A stretch of 64,000 nucleotides of DNA from Actinacidiphila epipremni (lineage in GTDB: Bacteria > Actinomycetota > Actinomycetes > Streptomycetales > Streptomycetaceae), in NCBI RefSeq assembly GCF_012034175.1, contig NZ_JAATEJ010000010.1, positions 163,974 through 227,973 on the forward strand, written 5' to 3'. This document shows, piece after piece, positions 54,995-63,705 of the stretch (within the stretch, counting starts at the first letter, position 1; the number at the start of each line of letters is the position of its first letter). Below the pieces are notes generated by a model, which saw only the letters and a program-made list of their open reading frames with translations, had not been told where the DNA came from and ran no database searches. The position numbers were made by a program, and so were the translations under genes.

Positions 54995-56539
54995 TCAGTG
55001 CCGGTGGGGCGCGCGCAGGGTGCGGCCGAAGGCGTTCATGCCGTTGACCTGGGGCTTGACCGGGCCGGGGTGGTGGTGGTCGTGGCCGTGGCCGTCGTGG
55101 TGGGTGCCGACGGGGTCGGGCGAGATCGACGGGGTGCTGGCGGCGCTGCAAATGGCCGCCGCGTCGCTCACCGGGCCGAGGACGTCGCTGCTGCGGGGGA
55201 TCGCGCCGTGCGGGACCGGGCGGCGGGGGGTGTGCTGGAGGACCTGGCCCAGGTCCTCGGCGTGGGCGTCGCGGGCGGTGAGCGCGCGCAGGCCGAAGGT
55301 GGACTCGATCATCTTCAGCGTGGACGCGTGCTCGAAGGGGCCGTGGTGGACGACCTTGCTCGGGGCGCGGTCGGAGACCACGACGGTCGGCACCCGGAAG
55401 CCCAGCTGCCGGTAGTCGGGCTGCAGCCGGCCCTCGGTCGGCTCCGTGCCGTCCCCGGTGTGGTCGACGTCGGCCGGGTCGGTGTCGTCGCGGACCCGCG
55501 GCGGCGGCACGTGGTCGTAGAAGCCGCCCCACTCGTCGTAGGTGATGACGAGCACCGTCTTGTCCAGATACCCCGCGTCGGCGAGCGCGTGGTAGGTGTC
55601 GGCGATGAAGCGCTCGCCGAGCCGGATGTCCGCGAAGGGGTGGTCGTCGGCGGAGGTGCCGTTGCCCTCGGCGTCGAAGGCCGGGTCGATGAAGCTGACG
55701 TTGGGCAGCTGCCCGCTCGCGACCGTGTCCAGGAAGGACGGCGTGGTGACGGGGATGCCGAGCGCGTCGGTGTCGCCGTCGGCGAAGGGGTGCCAGAAGG
55801 GGAAGTATTTCGTGCCCCACAGCGCCAGGAAGGGCGAGTCGCGGAAGAAGTAGCCGCCGGTGGGGATGCCCTGGTCGTTCGGGATCGGCGAGAGCTGGTC
55901 CCAGATGGTCGGCATCGTGGAGAGAGTGTTGGAGTTGTGGTCGCGGTCGGTGCGGGCCGCGTGCTGGTAGAAGCGGTTGGGGAAGGTCTCCCCCGCGAAC
56001 GAGCAGAAGTAGCGGTCGAGGACCGTGTAGTGCTCGGCCAGCGCGCCGAGGACCGGCAGGTCGGGCACGGCCTTGCGGCGGTGGTGCCGGTCGAGGTTGG
56101 TGTAGTAGCCGACCGGGAAGGTGTTCGCGGCGGCGGGCGGCAGGCCCGGGACGGGCTCGGCGAGGGTGGGCCGCTGGAGGAAGCCGTCCATCCGCCCGCC
56201 GTGGGACTGGACGAGGAAGCCCTCCCAGCTGTGGTCGGGGTCGCTGTAGCCGCAGCCCTGGAAGTCCGGCGCGAGCGGGTAGTTGGGGTAGAGCTTGCCG
56301 TCGGGGGCGGGGAAGACCAGGTCCTGGCGGCCGTCCGCGCCGGGCAGCCAGCCGAGGAAGTGGTCGAAGGAGCGGTTCTCCATCATGAGCACGACCACGT
56401 GCTCGATCCCATTGGCCCCGCGGGTGCGCACCCCGGGCGGGGCGGCGGCTGCCGCGCGCGCGAGGAGTTCGGTGCCGCTGAAGGCGGCCAGTCCCGTGGA
56501 GACACTCATCAGTCGAAGCACGTCTCTGCGTGTGAGCAT
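54995..56539 (-). CDS. Tat-exported phospholipase C/acid phosphatase-type phosphoesterase
   Basis: 514 residues from the ATG at 56539; the frame extends to 56602 but the Tat signal TRRDVLRLMS begins right after this Met. Phosphoesterase family (bacterial phospholipase C/AcpA group). Active-site motifs: VVVLMMENRSFDHFLGWLPG with the conserved Glu/Asn, and VITYDEWGGFYDHVPPP; further metal ligands in SFIDPAF and HHGPFEHAS. It acts outside the cell on phosphate esters or phospholipids. The C-terminus carries a His/Asp-rich run (HHDGHGHDHHH) that could bind extra metal. Confidence 0.9.
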   Translation of the reverse strand: MLTRRDVLRLMSVSTGLAAFSGTELLARAAAAAPPGVRTRGANGIEHVVVLMMENRSFDHFLGWLPGADGRQDLVFPAPDGKLYPNYPLAPDFQGCGYSDPDHSWEGFLVQSHGGRMDGFLQRPTLAEPVPGLPPAAANTFPVGYYTNLDRHHRRKAVPDLPVLGALAEHYTVLDRYFCSFAGETFPNRFYQHAARTDRDHNSNTLSTMPTIWDQLSPIPNDQGIPTGGYFFRDSPFLALWGTKYFPFWHPFADGDTDALGIPVTTPSFLDTVASGQLPNVSFIDPAFDAEGNGTSADDHPFADIRLGERFIADTYHALADAGYLDKTVLVITYDEWGGFYDHVPPPRVRDDTDPADVDHTGDGTEPTEGRLQPDYRQLGFRVPTVVVSDRAPSKVVHHGPFEHASTLKMIESTFGLRALTARDAHAEDLGQVLQHTPRRPVPHGAIPRSSDVLGPVSDAAAICSAASTPSISPDPVGTHHDGHGHDHHHPGPVKPQVNGMNAFGRTLRAPHRH

Positions 56540-56671
56540 GGCCACAGCCTGGGAAGACCGCACGAACTGCGCGAGGCCGCGCGGTGGCGGGCCGGCGACC
56601 ATCGCTCCAACAGCCCCTGGGGGGCGGTGTGGTGGGGCGCGACGGCCGGCGGCCCGCGGGGCGCGCGGGGG

Positions 56672-57766
56672 TCAGTGGCGGGGGAGCCGGACGTCGAGCT
56701 GGTAGAAGCGGGTGATCTGCTGGGCGCTCTGGTTGTCGTCGCTCACCAGGAGCAGCCGCAGCCGGTCGCCGGGGGCGTGCGCGGTGACGGCCATGCCCTC
56801 GATGTTGTCCAGCAGCGGGTTGGGCTGCGGCTGGTGGGCGGTGGCGCCCCGCGAGGGGCAGTCGCCGATGTCGGCGAGCAGCGTCTTGCGGATCGTGCGC
56901 ACCCCGCGCTGCCCGGTGAGGTCCGTGACGTTGCGGACGTCGGTGGCGCGGGAGGGGTCGGCGAGGTAGAGCCGTACGGTGTTGCCGACGCCGGAGGTGT
57001 AGCCGCGCTCCAGCACCAGCAGCCGCCCGTCGCCGGTCGCGGCGATGTCCGAGACGCCCAGGATCGTGCCGTGCGCGTCGGTGTCGACGTCGTACGCGTA
57101 CTGCGCCCCGAGCGCGAAGTTCCGACCGCCGCCCAGGCGCTGCCAGGTCTGGAAGCGCACGGTCGTGGCGTCGTCGCCGGTGAGCGCGCCCTCCATCGAG
57201 GCGACGAGCGTACGGCCGCCGGGCTGGAGCGCCAGGCCCTCGAAGGTCAGGTTGCCGGTCGCCCGGCCGGCGGGCGCGACCTTGAGCGGCTGCGGCACGG
57301 GCAGGCTGCCGAGGATCGTGGCGCCGTCCCGGCTGTAGCGGCGGATCGTCGGCTCGACCTCGGAGGTGATCAGCCGGGTGCCGTCCCGGTCGACGACCAG
57401 CGCCTCGGAGTCCAGCGGCTGCCCCTTGTCGTCGGCGAGCTGCACGACCTTCTCCGGCCGCAGGTCGCCGAGGGTGTGGCCGCTGAGGGTGAAGAGGGAG
57501 GAGCGGTCCGAGAGCGCGTCGAGCGTGCCGTGCGCGTCGGTGGCGAGCGCGGAGAAGTTGCCGACGAAGGTGCCGTCGAAGGTGGTCTTGTCGAGCGCGT
57601 CGGAGAAGCCGCCGAGCGTGACGGACGCCGAGCAGGCCGCGGGGCGCGGCGGTACGCCGGACCCGGGGCCCCGGCCCCCGTGCGCCTGGGCGGGACCGGC
57701 GGCGGCCAGTACGGCGGCCGAGGTCAGGACGGCGGACGACCCTGCGAGCAGTGCTTTCAGACGCAC
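56672..57766 (-). CDS. Secreted phytase-like (esterase-like activity of phytase) protein
   Basis: 364 residues from a GTG at 57766 with GGGAGAG upstream. Signal peptide 1-31 (AAAGPAQAHG). A phytase-like beta-propeller domain: TFVGNFSALATD, LDSEALVVDRDGTRLITSEVEPTIRRYSRDG, NLTFEGLALQPGG, LLDNIEGMAV. The domain is found in secreted proteins often annotated as esterase-like activity of phytase. It is adjacent and co-directional to the phosphoesterase, 132 bases apart, so both may serve phosphate scavenging. Catalysis is unproven. Confidence 0.85.
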   Translation of the reverse strand: MRLKALLAGSSAVLTSAAVLAAAGPAQAHGGRGPGSGVPPRPAACSASVTLGGFSDALDKTTFDGTFVGNFSALATDAHGTLDALSDRSSLFTLSGHTLGDLRPEKVVQLADDKGQPLDSEALVVDRDGTRLITSEVEPTIRRYSRDGATILGSLPVPQPLKVAPAGRATGNLTFEGLALQPGGRTLVASMEGALTGDDATTVRFQTWQRLGGGRNFALGAQYAYDVDTDAHGTILGVSDIAATGDGRLLVLERGYTSGVGNTVRLYLADPSRATDVRNVTDLTGQRGVRTIRKTLLADIGDCPSRGATAHQPQPNPLLDNIEGMAVTAHAPGDRLRLLLVSDDNQSAQQITRFYQLDVRLPRH

Positions 57767-58319
57767 AGCGACTCTCCCTGTGGGCGTTGCGGGCTCAGTT
57801 GGCGTGGCGGGCTGACGTGGCTCAGCAGCCCGATTCTGCCCCTGGTGTGCTGTGCGGCGGGTGTACGCCGGCGAACCCCCCGCCCAACTCCCGGCGTCCG
57901 GGGCGGCCGAGCCGGTGCCGACACCCCCGAAAAAGGCGACTTGTCCGTTTTCTGGCACTAAGCGATAAATGAAAGCTTAAGGAAGTTGAGGACTTATTCA
58001 TGTGATAAGGCCGCCGACCGGGAACCCGGCGGGACGTGATGCGCGGCATAGGACGTACGTCACTTACTACGCCCGATAGTGGCCGCGGGCCCGCCCCAAG
58101 GCCCGCGAATAGCGCGGCAATCGCGTCCGAGTTCGGCGACGGCCGCGTCCGCCCGGGCAATCCGTCTACTACCCCGCTTAGCACAACAGGTAATTGTGGC
58201 GTCAAATTCGGACTGATACCAATGTGCTCGCCGCAGCGCACCGCAGAAGAAATGCGGGTCGGATTACGGAGGAGGGGGCCGGCGTCTGCGGACAGGCAAT
58301 CACTGGAACGAGGTCCGCA
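57767..58319. promoter_or_regulatory. Long divergent region and leader of the LysM gene
   Basis: 553 bases without a gene. An AT-rich patch (57955-58010) holds CTTAT-N7-ATAAG (57993-58009). There is an 8-bp perfect hairpin at 58084-58107 (CGCGGGCC with GGCCCGCG) and further GC-rich stems down to 58300. Some streptomycete cell-wall hydrolase genes have c-di-AMP riboswitches, but the conserved cores of that class were not found here. Confidence 0.45.
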
Positions 58320-59123
58320 ATGCCCAAGCACGCCCGCACCCGCTCGCTCGCAAAGCGTCTGGTCTCCGCGCGCGGAGCCGTCGTCGTCGGCACGTTCGCC
58401 GCTCTGTCCTGCGCGACGCTGGCCGGCACGGCGCACGCCGCCGCCCCCGAGACGGCCAAGACCGCCGCCCCGGCCGCCAAGAAGCCGGCCGCCGCGCACC
58501 ACCACCACCGCACGTACAAGGTGAAGAAGGGCGACACCCTGATCGGTATCGCCCGCCACCACAAGGTACGCGGCGGCTGGAAGGGCATCGCGTCCCTCAA
58601 CCACCTCAGCAGCCCGTACATCATCCACCCGGGCCAGGTCCTGCGCCTCCCGCCGGCCCCGCACACCGCGTCGACGACGGCGAAGAAGCCGGCGACCAAG
58701 GCCGCCACGACGACGAAGCCGGCGACGACGACCTCGACGACCTCGACCTCGACCGCGACCAGCACCACCACCGCCGCGCCGGCGTCGAGCACCACCGCCT
58801 ACCCGGACAACCTCGACGGCTGGATCAACCACTCGCTGGCGATCATGGCGGAGAAGGGCATCCCCGGTACGTACGACGGCATTTACCGCAACATCATGCG
58901 GGAGTCGTCGGGCAACCCGAACGCCATCAACCTGTGGGACTCCAACGCCGCCGCCGGCACGCCGTCCATCGGCCTGCTCCAGGTCATCCAGCCGACCTTC
59001 GACGCGTACCACGTCGAGGGCACGTCCACGAACATCTACGACCCGGTCGCGAACATCACCGCCGCGTGCAATTACGCGTACCACGTCTACGGCTCGATCG
59101 ACAACGTCAACGGCCCCTACTAA
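58320..59123 (+). CDS. Secreted LysM and transglycosylase-like cell-wall protein
   Basis: 267 residues from the ATG at 58320 with GAGG upstream. Signal peptide 1-41 (ATLAGTAHAAA). LysM domain about 62-112 (TYKVKKGDTLIGIARHHKVRGGW ... IIHPGQVLRLPP) binds peptidoglycan. An Ala/Thr-rich linker (115-160) leads to a lytic transglycosylase-like domain with catalytic Glu in IMRESSGNP and SIGLLQVIQPTF. It probably cleaves peptidoglycan during growth or spore germination. Confidence 0.9.
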   Translation: MPKHARTRSLAKRLVSARGAVVVGTFAALSCATLAGTAHAAAPETAKTAAPAAKKPAAAHHHHRTYKVKKGDTLIGIARHHKVRGGWKGIASLNHLSSPYIIHPGQVLRLPPAPHTASTTAKKPATKAATTTKPATTTSTTSTSTATSTTTAAPASSTTAYPDNLDGWINHSLAIMAEKGIPGTYDGIYRNIMRESSGNPNAINLWDSNAAAGTPSIGLLQVIQPTFDAYHVEGTSTNIYDPVANITAACNYAYHVYGSIDNVNGPY

Positions 59124-59135
59124 GCCGCTGATTCG

Positions 59136-59188
59136 CGCCCTCAGGGGATGTGCCCGCAACCGCGGGGGCATCCCCTGAGGGCGTTTTC
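59136..59188 (+). terminator. Strong rho-independent terminator
   Basis: A 15-bp perfect outer stem CGCCCTCAGGGGATG (59136-59150) with 59169-59183, an inner GC stem, and a TTTT tail directly after. Confidence 0.92.
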
Positions 59189-59324
59189 CCGCACCTCCGA
59201 AATCCTTCGCCGTACATAGTGTTTCGCTCCCGGAATACGTTTCCGGCGGGGCGTTGTCGTACCCCCGTGCCACAGTGGTGGACGGACCCGGTCCCGGCCG
59301 ACCCCGCTACGAACGGAGCATCCG

Positions 59325-59786
59325 ATGAGCCGTCACCTCCAGGTCACCTTCGACGCGCACGACCCGCGCGCGCTCGCCTCCTTCTGGCGCGAGGTGCTGG
59401 ATTACGTCGTCCCCGGCCCGCCCGGGATGGAGCTCGCGGAGGGCACGGACCCGCTGGCGGCGTGGGAGGACTTCCTCGACGGGCTCGGCGTCCCGGCGGA
59501 TCGGCGCAACGAGCGCTTCGCGATCGACGACCCCGAGGGCCGCGGCCCCCGGGTCTTCTTCCAGCGCGTCCCCGAGGAGAAGGCGGGCAAGAACCGCGTC
59601 CACCTCGACATCCGCGCAGCCCCCGGCCTGCAGGGCGAGCAGCGGATGGCGGCGCTCGAAGCCGAAGCCGCCCGCCTCGTCGCCCTCGGCGCGACCCGGC
59701 TGCGCCGCTTCGACCCCGCTCCCCCGCTCGCCGCGGGCCACCTCGTGCTGACCGACCCGGAGGGCAACGAGTTCTGCCTCGACTGA
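59325..59786 (+). CDS. VOC family (glyoxalase-like) protein
   Basis: 153 residues. Single glyoxalase-like domain of the subgroup with FDAHDPRALASFWREVLDY at the N-terminus, GPRVFFQRVPEEKAGKNRVHLDI in the middle and a C-terminal DPEGNEFCLD. The function is unknown; these proteins may bind or modify small molecules. The protein at 63229 is a clear paralogue with the same motifs, encoded on the other strand. Confidence 0.85.
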   Translation: MSRHLQVTFDAHDPRALASFWREVLDYVVPGPPGMELAEGTDPLAAWEDFLDGLGVPADRRNERFAIDDPEGRGPRVFFQRVPEEKAGKNRVHLDIRAAPGLQGEQRMAALEAEAARLVALGATRLRRFDPAPPLAAGHLVLTDPEGNEFCLD

Positions 59787-59938
59787 GCTTCGGTTCACGG
59801 CGCGGTTCGGGGCGCGGCTCGGGGCGCGGCTCGGGGTTTCGGCTGGCGGCGCGATTGGCAGCTGGGCTCGCGGCACCGATGAGTCCGCCGCCCGCGGACG
59901 GTCCACCCTTGACGCGACCGTTCCCGACAGGAGTGCGC
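59787..59938. other. Intergenic region with 12-bp repeats
   Basis: Holds about three tandem copies of a 12-bp unit (GGGGCGCGGCTC and variants, about 59804-59837), then the ACAGGAG ribosome-binding site of the next gene. Confidence 0.6.
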
Positions 59939-60343
59939 ATGTCCACCATCCAGCCCGTGATCGTCACCGCCGACCTGGACGCCCTGCTCGCCTTCTACAC
60001 GCAGCTGTTCGACGCCGAGCGGATCTTCCGCGAGCCGGCGGAAGGCCCGGCCTTCTACCTCGGCCTGCGCATCGGCGACACCGACCTCGGCCTGGTGACC
60101 CGCCCGGACGCGCCGACGTCCACCCCATCCGGCACGCAGACCGCCACGCCGCCCGGCACCCCGGCCCGCATCGTGCTCAGCATCGCCGTCGACGACGTCG
60201 CCGCAACCCTCACCCGCGTCCCGCCCCTCGGCGGCTCCGTCACCGGCGGCCCCACCGACATGCCCTGGGGCCAACGCGTCGCCCACATCACCGACCCCGC
60301 CGGCAACCCCCTGAACCTGACCCAGCCCGTCCCGGCGAGCTGA
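59939..60343 (+). CDS. VOC family protein
   Basis: 134 residues. Single VOC fold: VIVTADLDALLAFYTQLFDAERIF, then LGLRIGDTDLGLV, a Pro/Thr-rich loop, and HITDPAGNPLNLTQP. It is more distant from the other two VOC proteins in this window. ATG at 59939 with ACAGGAG 5 bases upstream. Function unknown. Confidence 0.85.
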   Translation: MSTIQPVIVTADLDALLAFYTQLFDAERIFREPAEGPAFYLGLRIGDTDLGLVTRPDAPTSTPSGTQTATPPGTPARIVLSIAVDDVAATLTRVPPLGGSVTGGPTDMPWGQRVAHITDPAGNPLNLTQPVPAS

Positions 60344-60420
60344 CACCGAGGCCGTCAACTGCCACCGTGCGGGCCCAGTTTGCGGAGGGCGGCGAGGCGG
60401 GCACGCTGTGGTCCTCCGGC

Positions 60421-60667
60421 ATGCGCTGCGAGGTGTGCGCCAAGATCGTCGCTGACCAGCGCCGGGCCCGCGGTGGTCGACGGCCTGTGCCGGGGGTGCC
60501 GCCAGGAGCAGGAGGGCCGGGTCATCGCGCCGGAGCCGGGCGCGGGCAGGCCGACGAGCTCCGGGCTGGACGGTGTGCCGTGCGACCGGCCCGCGCTGCC
60601 GACCCGGCCGGTGTGCCGGGTGCACCGGGCGCAGCAGGTCGCCCTCGCAGACGCGGCCGGGGCGTGA
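60421..60667 (+). pseudogene. Possible zinc-ribbon protein, frameshifted
   Basis: Two CxxC-bearing parts lie in different frames: MRCEVCAKIVADQ (60421-60459), then from about 60464 AVVDGLCRGCRQEQEG followed by GVPCDRPALPTRPVCRVHRAQQ. Joined, they make a plausible four-to-eight-cysteine metal-binding protein. A single-base indel near 60462 would explain it. The minus strand of the same stretch also has an open frame, so the call is weak. Confidence 0.35.
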
Positions 60668-60729
60668 TGCATGCGATGCGCGGGCAGTTCGAGCGGGCGA
60701 GGTCAGGGCTGCCGGGGAGCGGGCCTCGG

Positions 60730-60909
60730 TCACCGGCCGGCGTTCATGACGAGCGAGACTACGGCCACCATGGCGGTCAGGGCTCCCATTGCCGTGGCGA
60801 CGGGCGCGGCCAGGACGTGGTGCTGGTGGACGAGGTAGGCGAGCGCTCCAGCGCCCAGGAGTGCTACTACGACCAGCAGCAGCACGATCAGCAGCATGAC
60901 GATCGACAT
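60730..60909 (-). CDS. Two-helix small membrane protein (59 residues)
   Basis: Starts at the ATG at 60909 (AGGGGG six bases upstream) and ends at TGA 60730. The sequence MSIVMLLIVLLLVVVALL opens a first membrane helix; after YLVHQHHVLAAP a second helix (VATAMGALTAMVAVVSLVM) follows. Third codon positions are G/C-biased as in the neighbours. It is divergent from the membrane-anchored XRE protein at 61129, 219 bases away. Function unknown; it may be a membrane partner. Confidence 0.65.
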   Translation of the reverse strand: MSIVMLLIVLLLVVVALLGAGALAYLVHQHHVLAAPVATAMGALTAMVAVVSLVMNAGR

Positions 60910-61128
60910 GACGAACCCCCTGGTCCTGATGCATCGGGACTCTCCCGGTGCGGGCGGTCGGCGTGCTGCGCCGGACGATGCGCACGGTGCGCCATCTGGT
61001 GCGGTGCTGTGCCGACCGTGGTAGGAGTCTTCGGGGCGGCACGGCTGTCGGAGAAGCGCAACAGAATGTTTTTCGGGCCGCGATAATCGCTGGGTTCTTT
61101 TGGTCTTTCATTGAGGGGGGACACCGCG

Positions 61129-62487
61129 TTGGCGGATGAGAAGTTCGTTCAGGTGCCACAGGATGCAATGCGGGAGCGTCGGGGGCTGGCTGAGCGTCTG
61201 AAGATGCTCCGGCAGGCCACGCAGAAGAGCCAGCGGGAGTTCGCCGACATCCTGGGTGTGGACCACTCCACGGTTTCCGTCTACGAGAAGCCGGATGGTC
61301 GCGTGCCCGACCTGGAGTACATAGACGGCTTCCTGGCCGAAGTCGCCGGCAGGACCGACGTCACAGCGGACGTCCTCAAGGACACCCGCGACAGCTACGG
61401 CCGGCTGCTCCGTCTGTTATGCGACCAGCCCCATGAACGGGGGCGCACCCACAACTACCGCCAACTCCTGCGCGTGTACGAACTCACCGTGGAACGCGAG
61501 GCCCTCACCGCCGAGCTGGCCCAGGTCCGCGAGCAGCAGCGGGACGTGGAAGAGGAACTGACCAGACTCCAGCAGGACAGCAGCGCCGGTACGTCAGCCG
61601 ACCCCGAGCGGGAACAGCAGCTGCGGGAAACCGCCGCGGCCCTGCAACAGCGTCGCGGCGTACTGATCCACCGCAGGGACACCGTCGTCTCCGACCTGGA
61701 CGCCTACCACGCACAGCTGCGCCAGTCCCGCATACCGGCGCCTCCCAACAGCCCGCCCACCATCCCGAACAACGGCGGTCGGACCGTTGGGCCCCCGCAA
61801 CAGCGGTCCCTGCCGCCCTCGCCACCGCGCAACACCCGTCCCCACGCCCCTACGACAGCCATCGTGGCCGGCGCCCTGGTCGTCCTGCTGCTGGGCGGCT
61901 GGCTGATCTATCGAACTACCAGCCCCAGCCCCGACCCCCGTCACGACACCGCTGACCAGCAGCCCGCTCACTCGCCCACTGTCGCGGCCAGCCGCACCCG
62001 CAGCCCAAGCCCCTACCCGAGCCTCACGCCGACGCCGACCAAGCCCGCAACGATGTTGCTGACCGATCTTCCCTCAGTTGCTGTAGAGAAAGACAACCTC
62101 GCCACCAGGAGCTTCGAGGTCGGCGACGGCACAGTGGACAACATCCACTATGCCAATGCCCTCGTATCCAGCATCAAAAGCGACGCCAGCTTCCTCGGCT
62201 GCGAAGACGCCAGTGGCTACTCCGAGTACAACCTCGGTCACCAGTGGAAGAAGCTCACCATGGTCTTGGGCATAGACGACAATTCGACCGAAAAATCAGC
62301 CCAGATCACCATAGCCTTGGACGACAGAACACTCTACAAAAACGAGATCCGACTCGACAAAACCCAACGAGTCCCTCTCGATGTCACCAATGGCCTGCGT
62401 CTGCGTATCAGCTTTGACGACACTGATCCAGACGACTACGCATGCCACCTCGGCAAAGTCGTCATCGGAAATCCCACTCTTAGCTGA
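61129..62487 (+). CDS. Membrane-anchored XRE regulator with extracytoplasmic NPCBM-like domain
   Basis: 452 residues from a TTG at 61129 after GAGGGGGG; a TTG at 61111 is inside that ribosome-binding site. N-terminal XRE helix-turn-helix (about 20-75: LKMLRQATQKSQREFADILGVDHSTVSVYE), a coiled coil (about 110-195), a Pro-rich stretch, one membrane helix (TTAIVAGALVVLLLGGWLIY, about 243-262), a Ser/Thr/Pro stalk, and a C-terminal beta domain (about 310-452) resembling NPCBM/NEW2 (YSEYNLGHQWKKLTMVLGIDD). It looks like a one-component sensor: binding outside, DNA binding inside. GC content drops in the last third. Confidence 0.82.
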   Translation: MADEKFVQVPQDAMRERRGLAERLKMLRQATQKSQREFADILGVDHSTVSVYEKPDGRVPDLEYIDGFLAEVAGRTDVTADVLKDTRDSYGRLLRLLCDQPHERGRTHNYRQLLRVYELTVEREALTAELAQVREQQRDVEEELTRLQQDSSAGTSADPEREQQLRETAAALQQRRGVLIHRRDTVVSDLDAYHAQLRQSRIPAPPNSPPTIPNNGGRTVGPPQQRSLPPSPPRNTRPHAPTTAIVAGALVVLLLGGWLIYRTTSPSPDPRHDTADQQPAHSPTVAASRTRSPSPYPSLTPTPTKPATMLLTDLPSVAVEKDNLATRSFEVGDGTVDNIHYANALVSSIKSDASFLGCEDASGYSEYNLGHQWKKLTMVLGIDDNSTEKSAQITIALDDRTLYKNEIRLDKTQRVPLDVTNGLRLRISFDDTDPDDYACHLGKVVIGNPTLS

Positions 62488-62699
62488 TGATTGCGCCGCC
62501 GTTCGTGGCAACAGTCCGGCCCTGCCCGAACCTGTTGGCCGGTGGCATGGAGTCCGACCACGCCATCACCTCTCGGCAACACGAGGGGCACGGCGAGCAG
62601 TGGCCGTGATCACCGGCTTGTCGTCGTCCGTGAGAGGCAGCATCCACATCCGGTGGGGCGACTTCCTCGCCGCGACCGCGCCGGAACTCGCCGGTCACG
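62488..62699. other. Degraded intergenic stretch
   Basis: No intact gene. Short frames such as HAITSRQHEGHGEQWP hint at fragments, but none could be identified. Confidence 0.4.
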
Positions 62700-63113
62700 T
62701 GGCGGCGGTGGCGTTCGACGTCGACTGGGGCCTGGCTCGCCGGCGCGGTCTTCGGCTCGCGGCTGCGCGCCGGCGTCCCGGCCGCGGAGCTGTACGCGCG
62801 CCGGCTCTCGGGCGCGGACGCGGTCCACCTGGCGGTGACCCTGCGTCAGACGGCGGCCTTCCTCCGGGCGGCTCTGCGGGCGCGGACCGGTCCCGAGGCG
62901 GAGGTCTTCGACACGCTCGGCGCGCTGCTGGGCGACGTACGCGACTGGCCCGCGCGCGACCTGTGGATCGCCGCGGTCGACGCGGAGAGTGGGCAGGTCG
63001 GGGCGTTCGACTCGCGCTCCGGGGTGACACTCCTGGAGGCGGTCGCGGCGAGCTGCGCCGTACCCCTGGTGTGGCCGCCGGTCACGGTGGCCGGCCGACG
63101 CTGGGAGAGCTGA
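62700..63113 (+). pseudogene. Patatin-like phospholipase fragment
   Basis: One frame reads STSTGAWLAGAVFGSRLRAGVPAAELYARRL around the serine nucleophile elbow (GxSxG with the first Gly changed) and continues to VDAESGQVGAFDSRSGV and AVAASCAVPLVWPPVTVAGRRW before a stop. The normal next motif DGG, with the catalytic Asp, is absent, and no start or N-terminal strand precedes the elbow. Both ends are therefore missing and the enzyme cannot be active. Confidence 0.7.
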
Positions 63114-63228
63114 GGGGGCCGGGCCGCAGCCCCGGCCGGGGCTCGGTGCAGCTCGACGGAGAACGGGCAACCGGCAACCGGCAACGGGGAACGGGGAACG
63201 GCGGAACGGACAGGGCCTGACCGACACC

Positions 63229-63663
63229 TCAGTCCAGACAGAACTCGTTGCCCTCGATGTCCTGCATCCCGATGCAGGACTCCTCGTACTCGTCAGCGAG
63301 CAGCACCCGCTCGCGCACCGCCCCCAGGGCGATCAGTCGCTCGCACTCCACTTCGAGCGCGGCCAGCCGCTCCTCCCCCACGAGCCCGGTGCCGACCCGT
63401 ACGTCGAGGTGGACCCGGTTCTTGACGACCTTGCCCTCGGGCACGCGCTGGAAGTACAGCCGCGGCCCCACCCCCGTGGGATCGACGGCGACGAACCCCG
63501 CGCCCTGCCGCTCGGGCGGCAACGAGCGCTCGTAGTCCGCCCACGTCTCGAACCCCTCCGGTGGCGCCGGCACGGCGTACCCCAGCACCTCGCACCAGAA
63601 CCGCGCGACGCGCTCCGGCTCGGCGCAGTCGAAGGTGACCTGGACCTGCCTGATCGAAGACAT
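63229..63663 (-). CDS. VOC family (glyoxalase-like) protein, paralogue of 59325
   Basis: 144 residues. Same subgroup as the protein at 59325: VQVTFDCAEPERVARFWCEVLGYAVP at the start, GPRLYFQRVPEGKVVKNRVHLDV in the middle, and IEGNEFCLD at the end. Function unknown. No clear ribosome-binding site; it could be leaderless. Confidence 0.85.
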   Translation of the reverse strand: MSSIRQVQVTFDCAEPERVARFWCEVLGYAVPAPPEGFETWADYERSLPPERQGAGFVAVDPTGVGPRLYFQRVPEGKVVKNRVHLDVRVGTGLVGEERLAALEVECERLIALGAVRERVLLADEYEESCIGMQDIEGNEFCLD

Positions 63664-63705
63664 CCGCGCACCCTAGCAGCGCCCCCGACACCCGGGCGCC
63701 CCCTT

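Noticed and set aside
57767..58319. c-di-AMP (ydaO-type) riboswitch
   Set aside because: The conserved core segments of the class could not be found by eye; only unrelated GC stems are visible.
60355..60672. Minus-strand open frame of 105 codons
   Set aside because: Its second half loses the third-position G/C bias and it competes with the better CxxC-bearing plus-strand reading.
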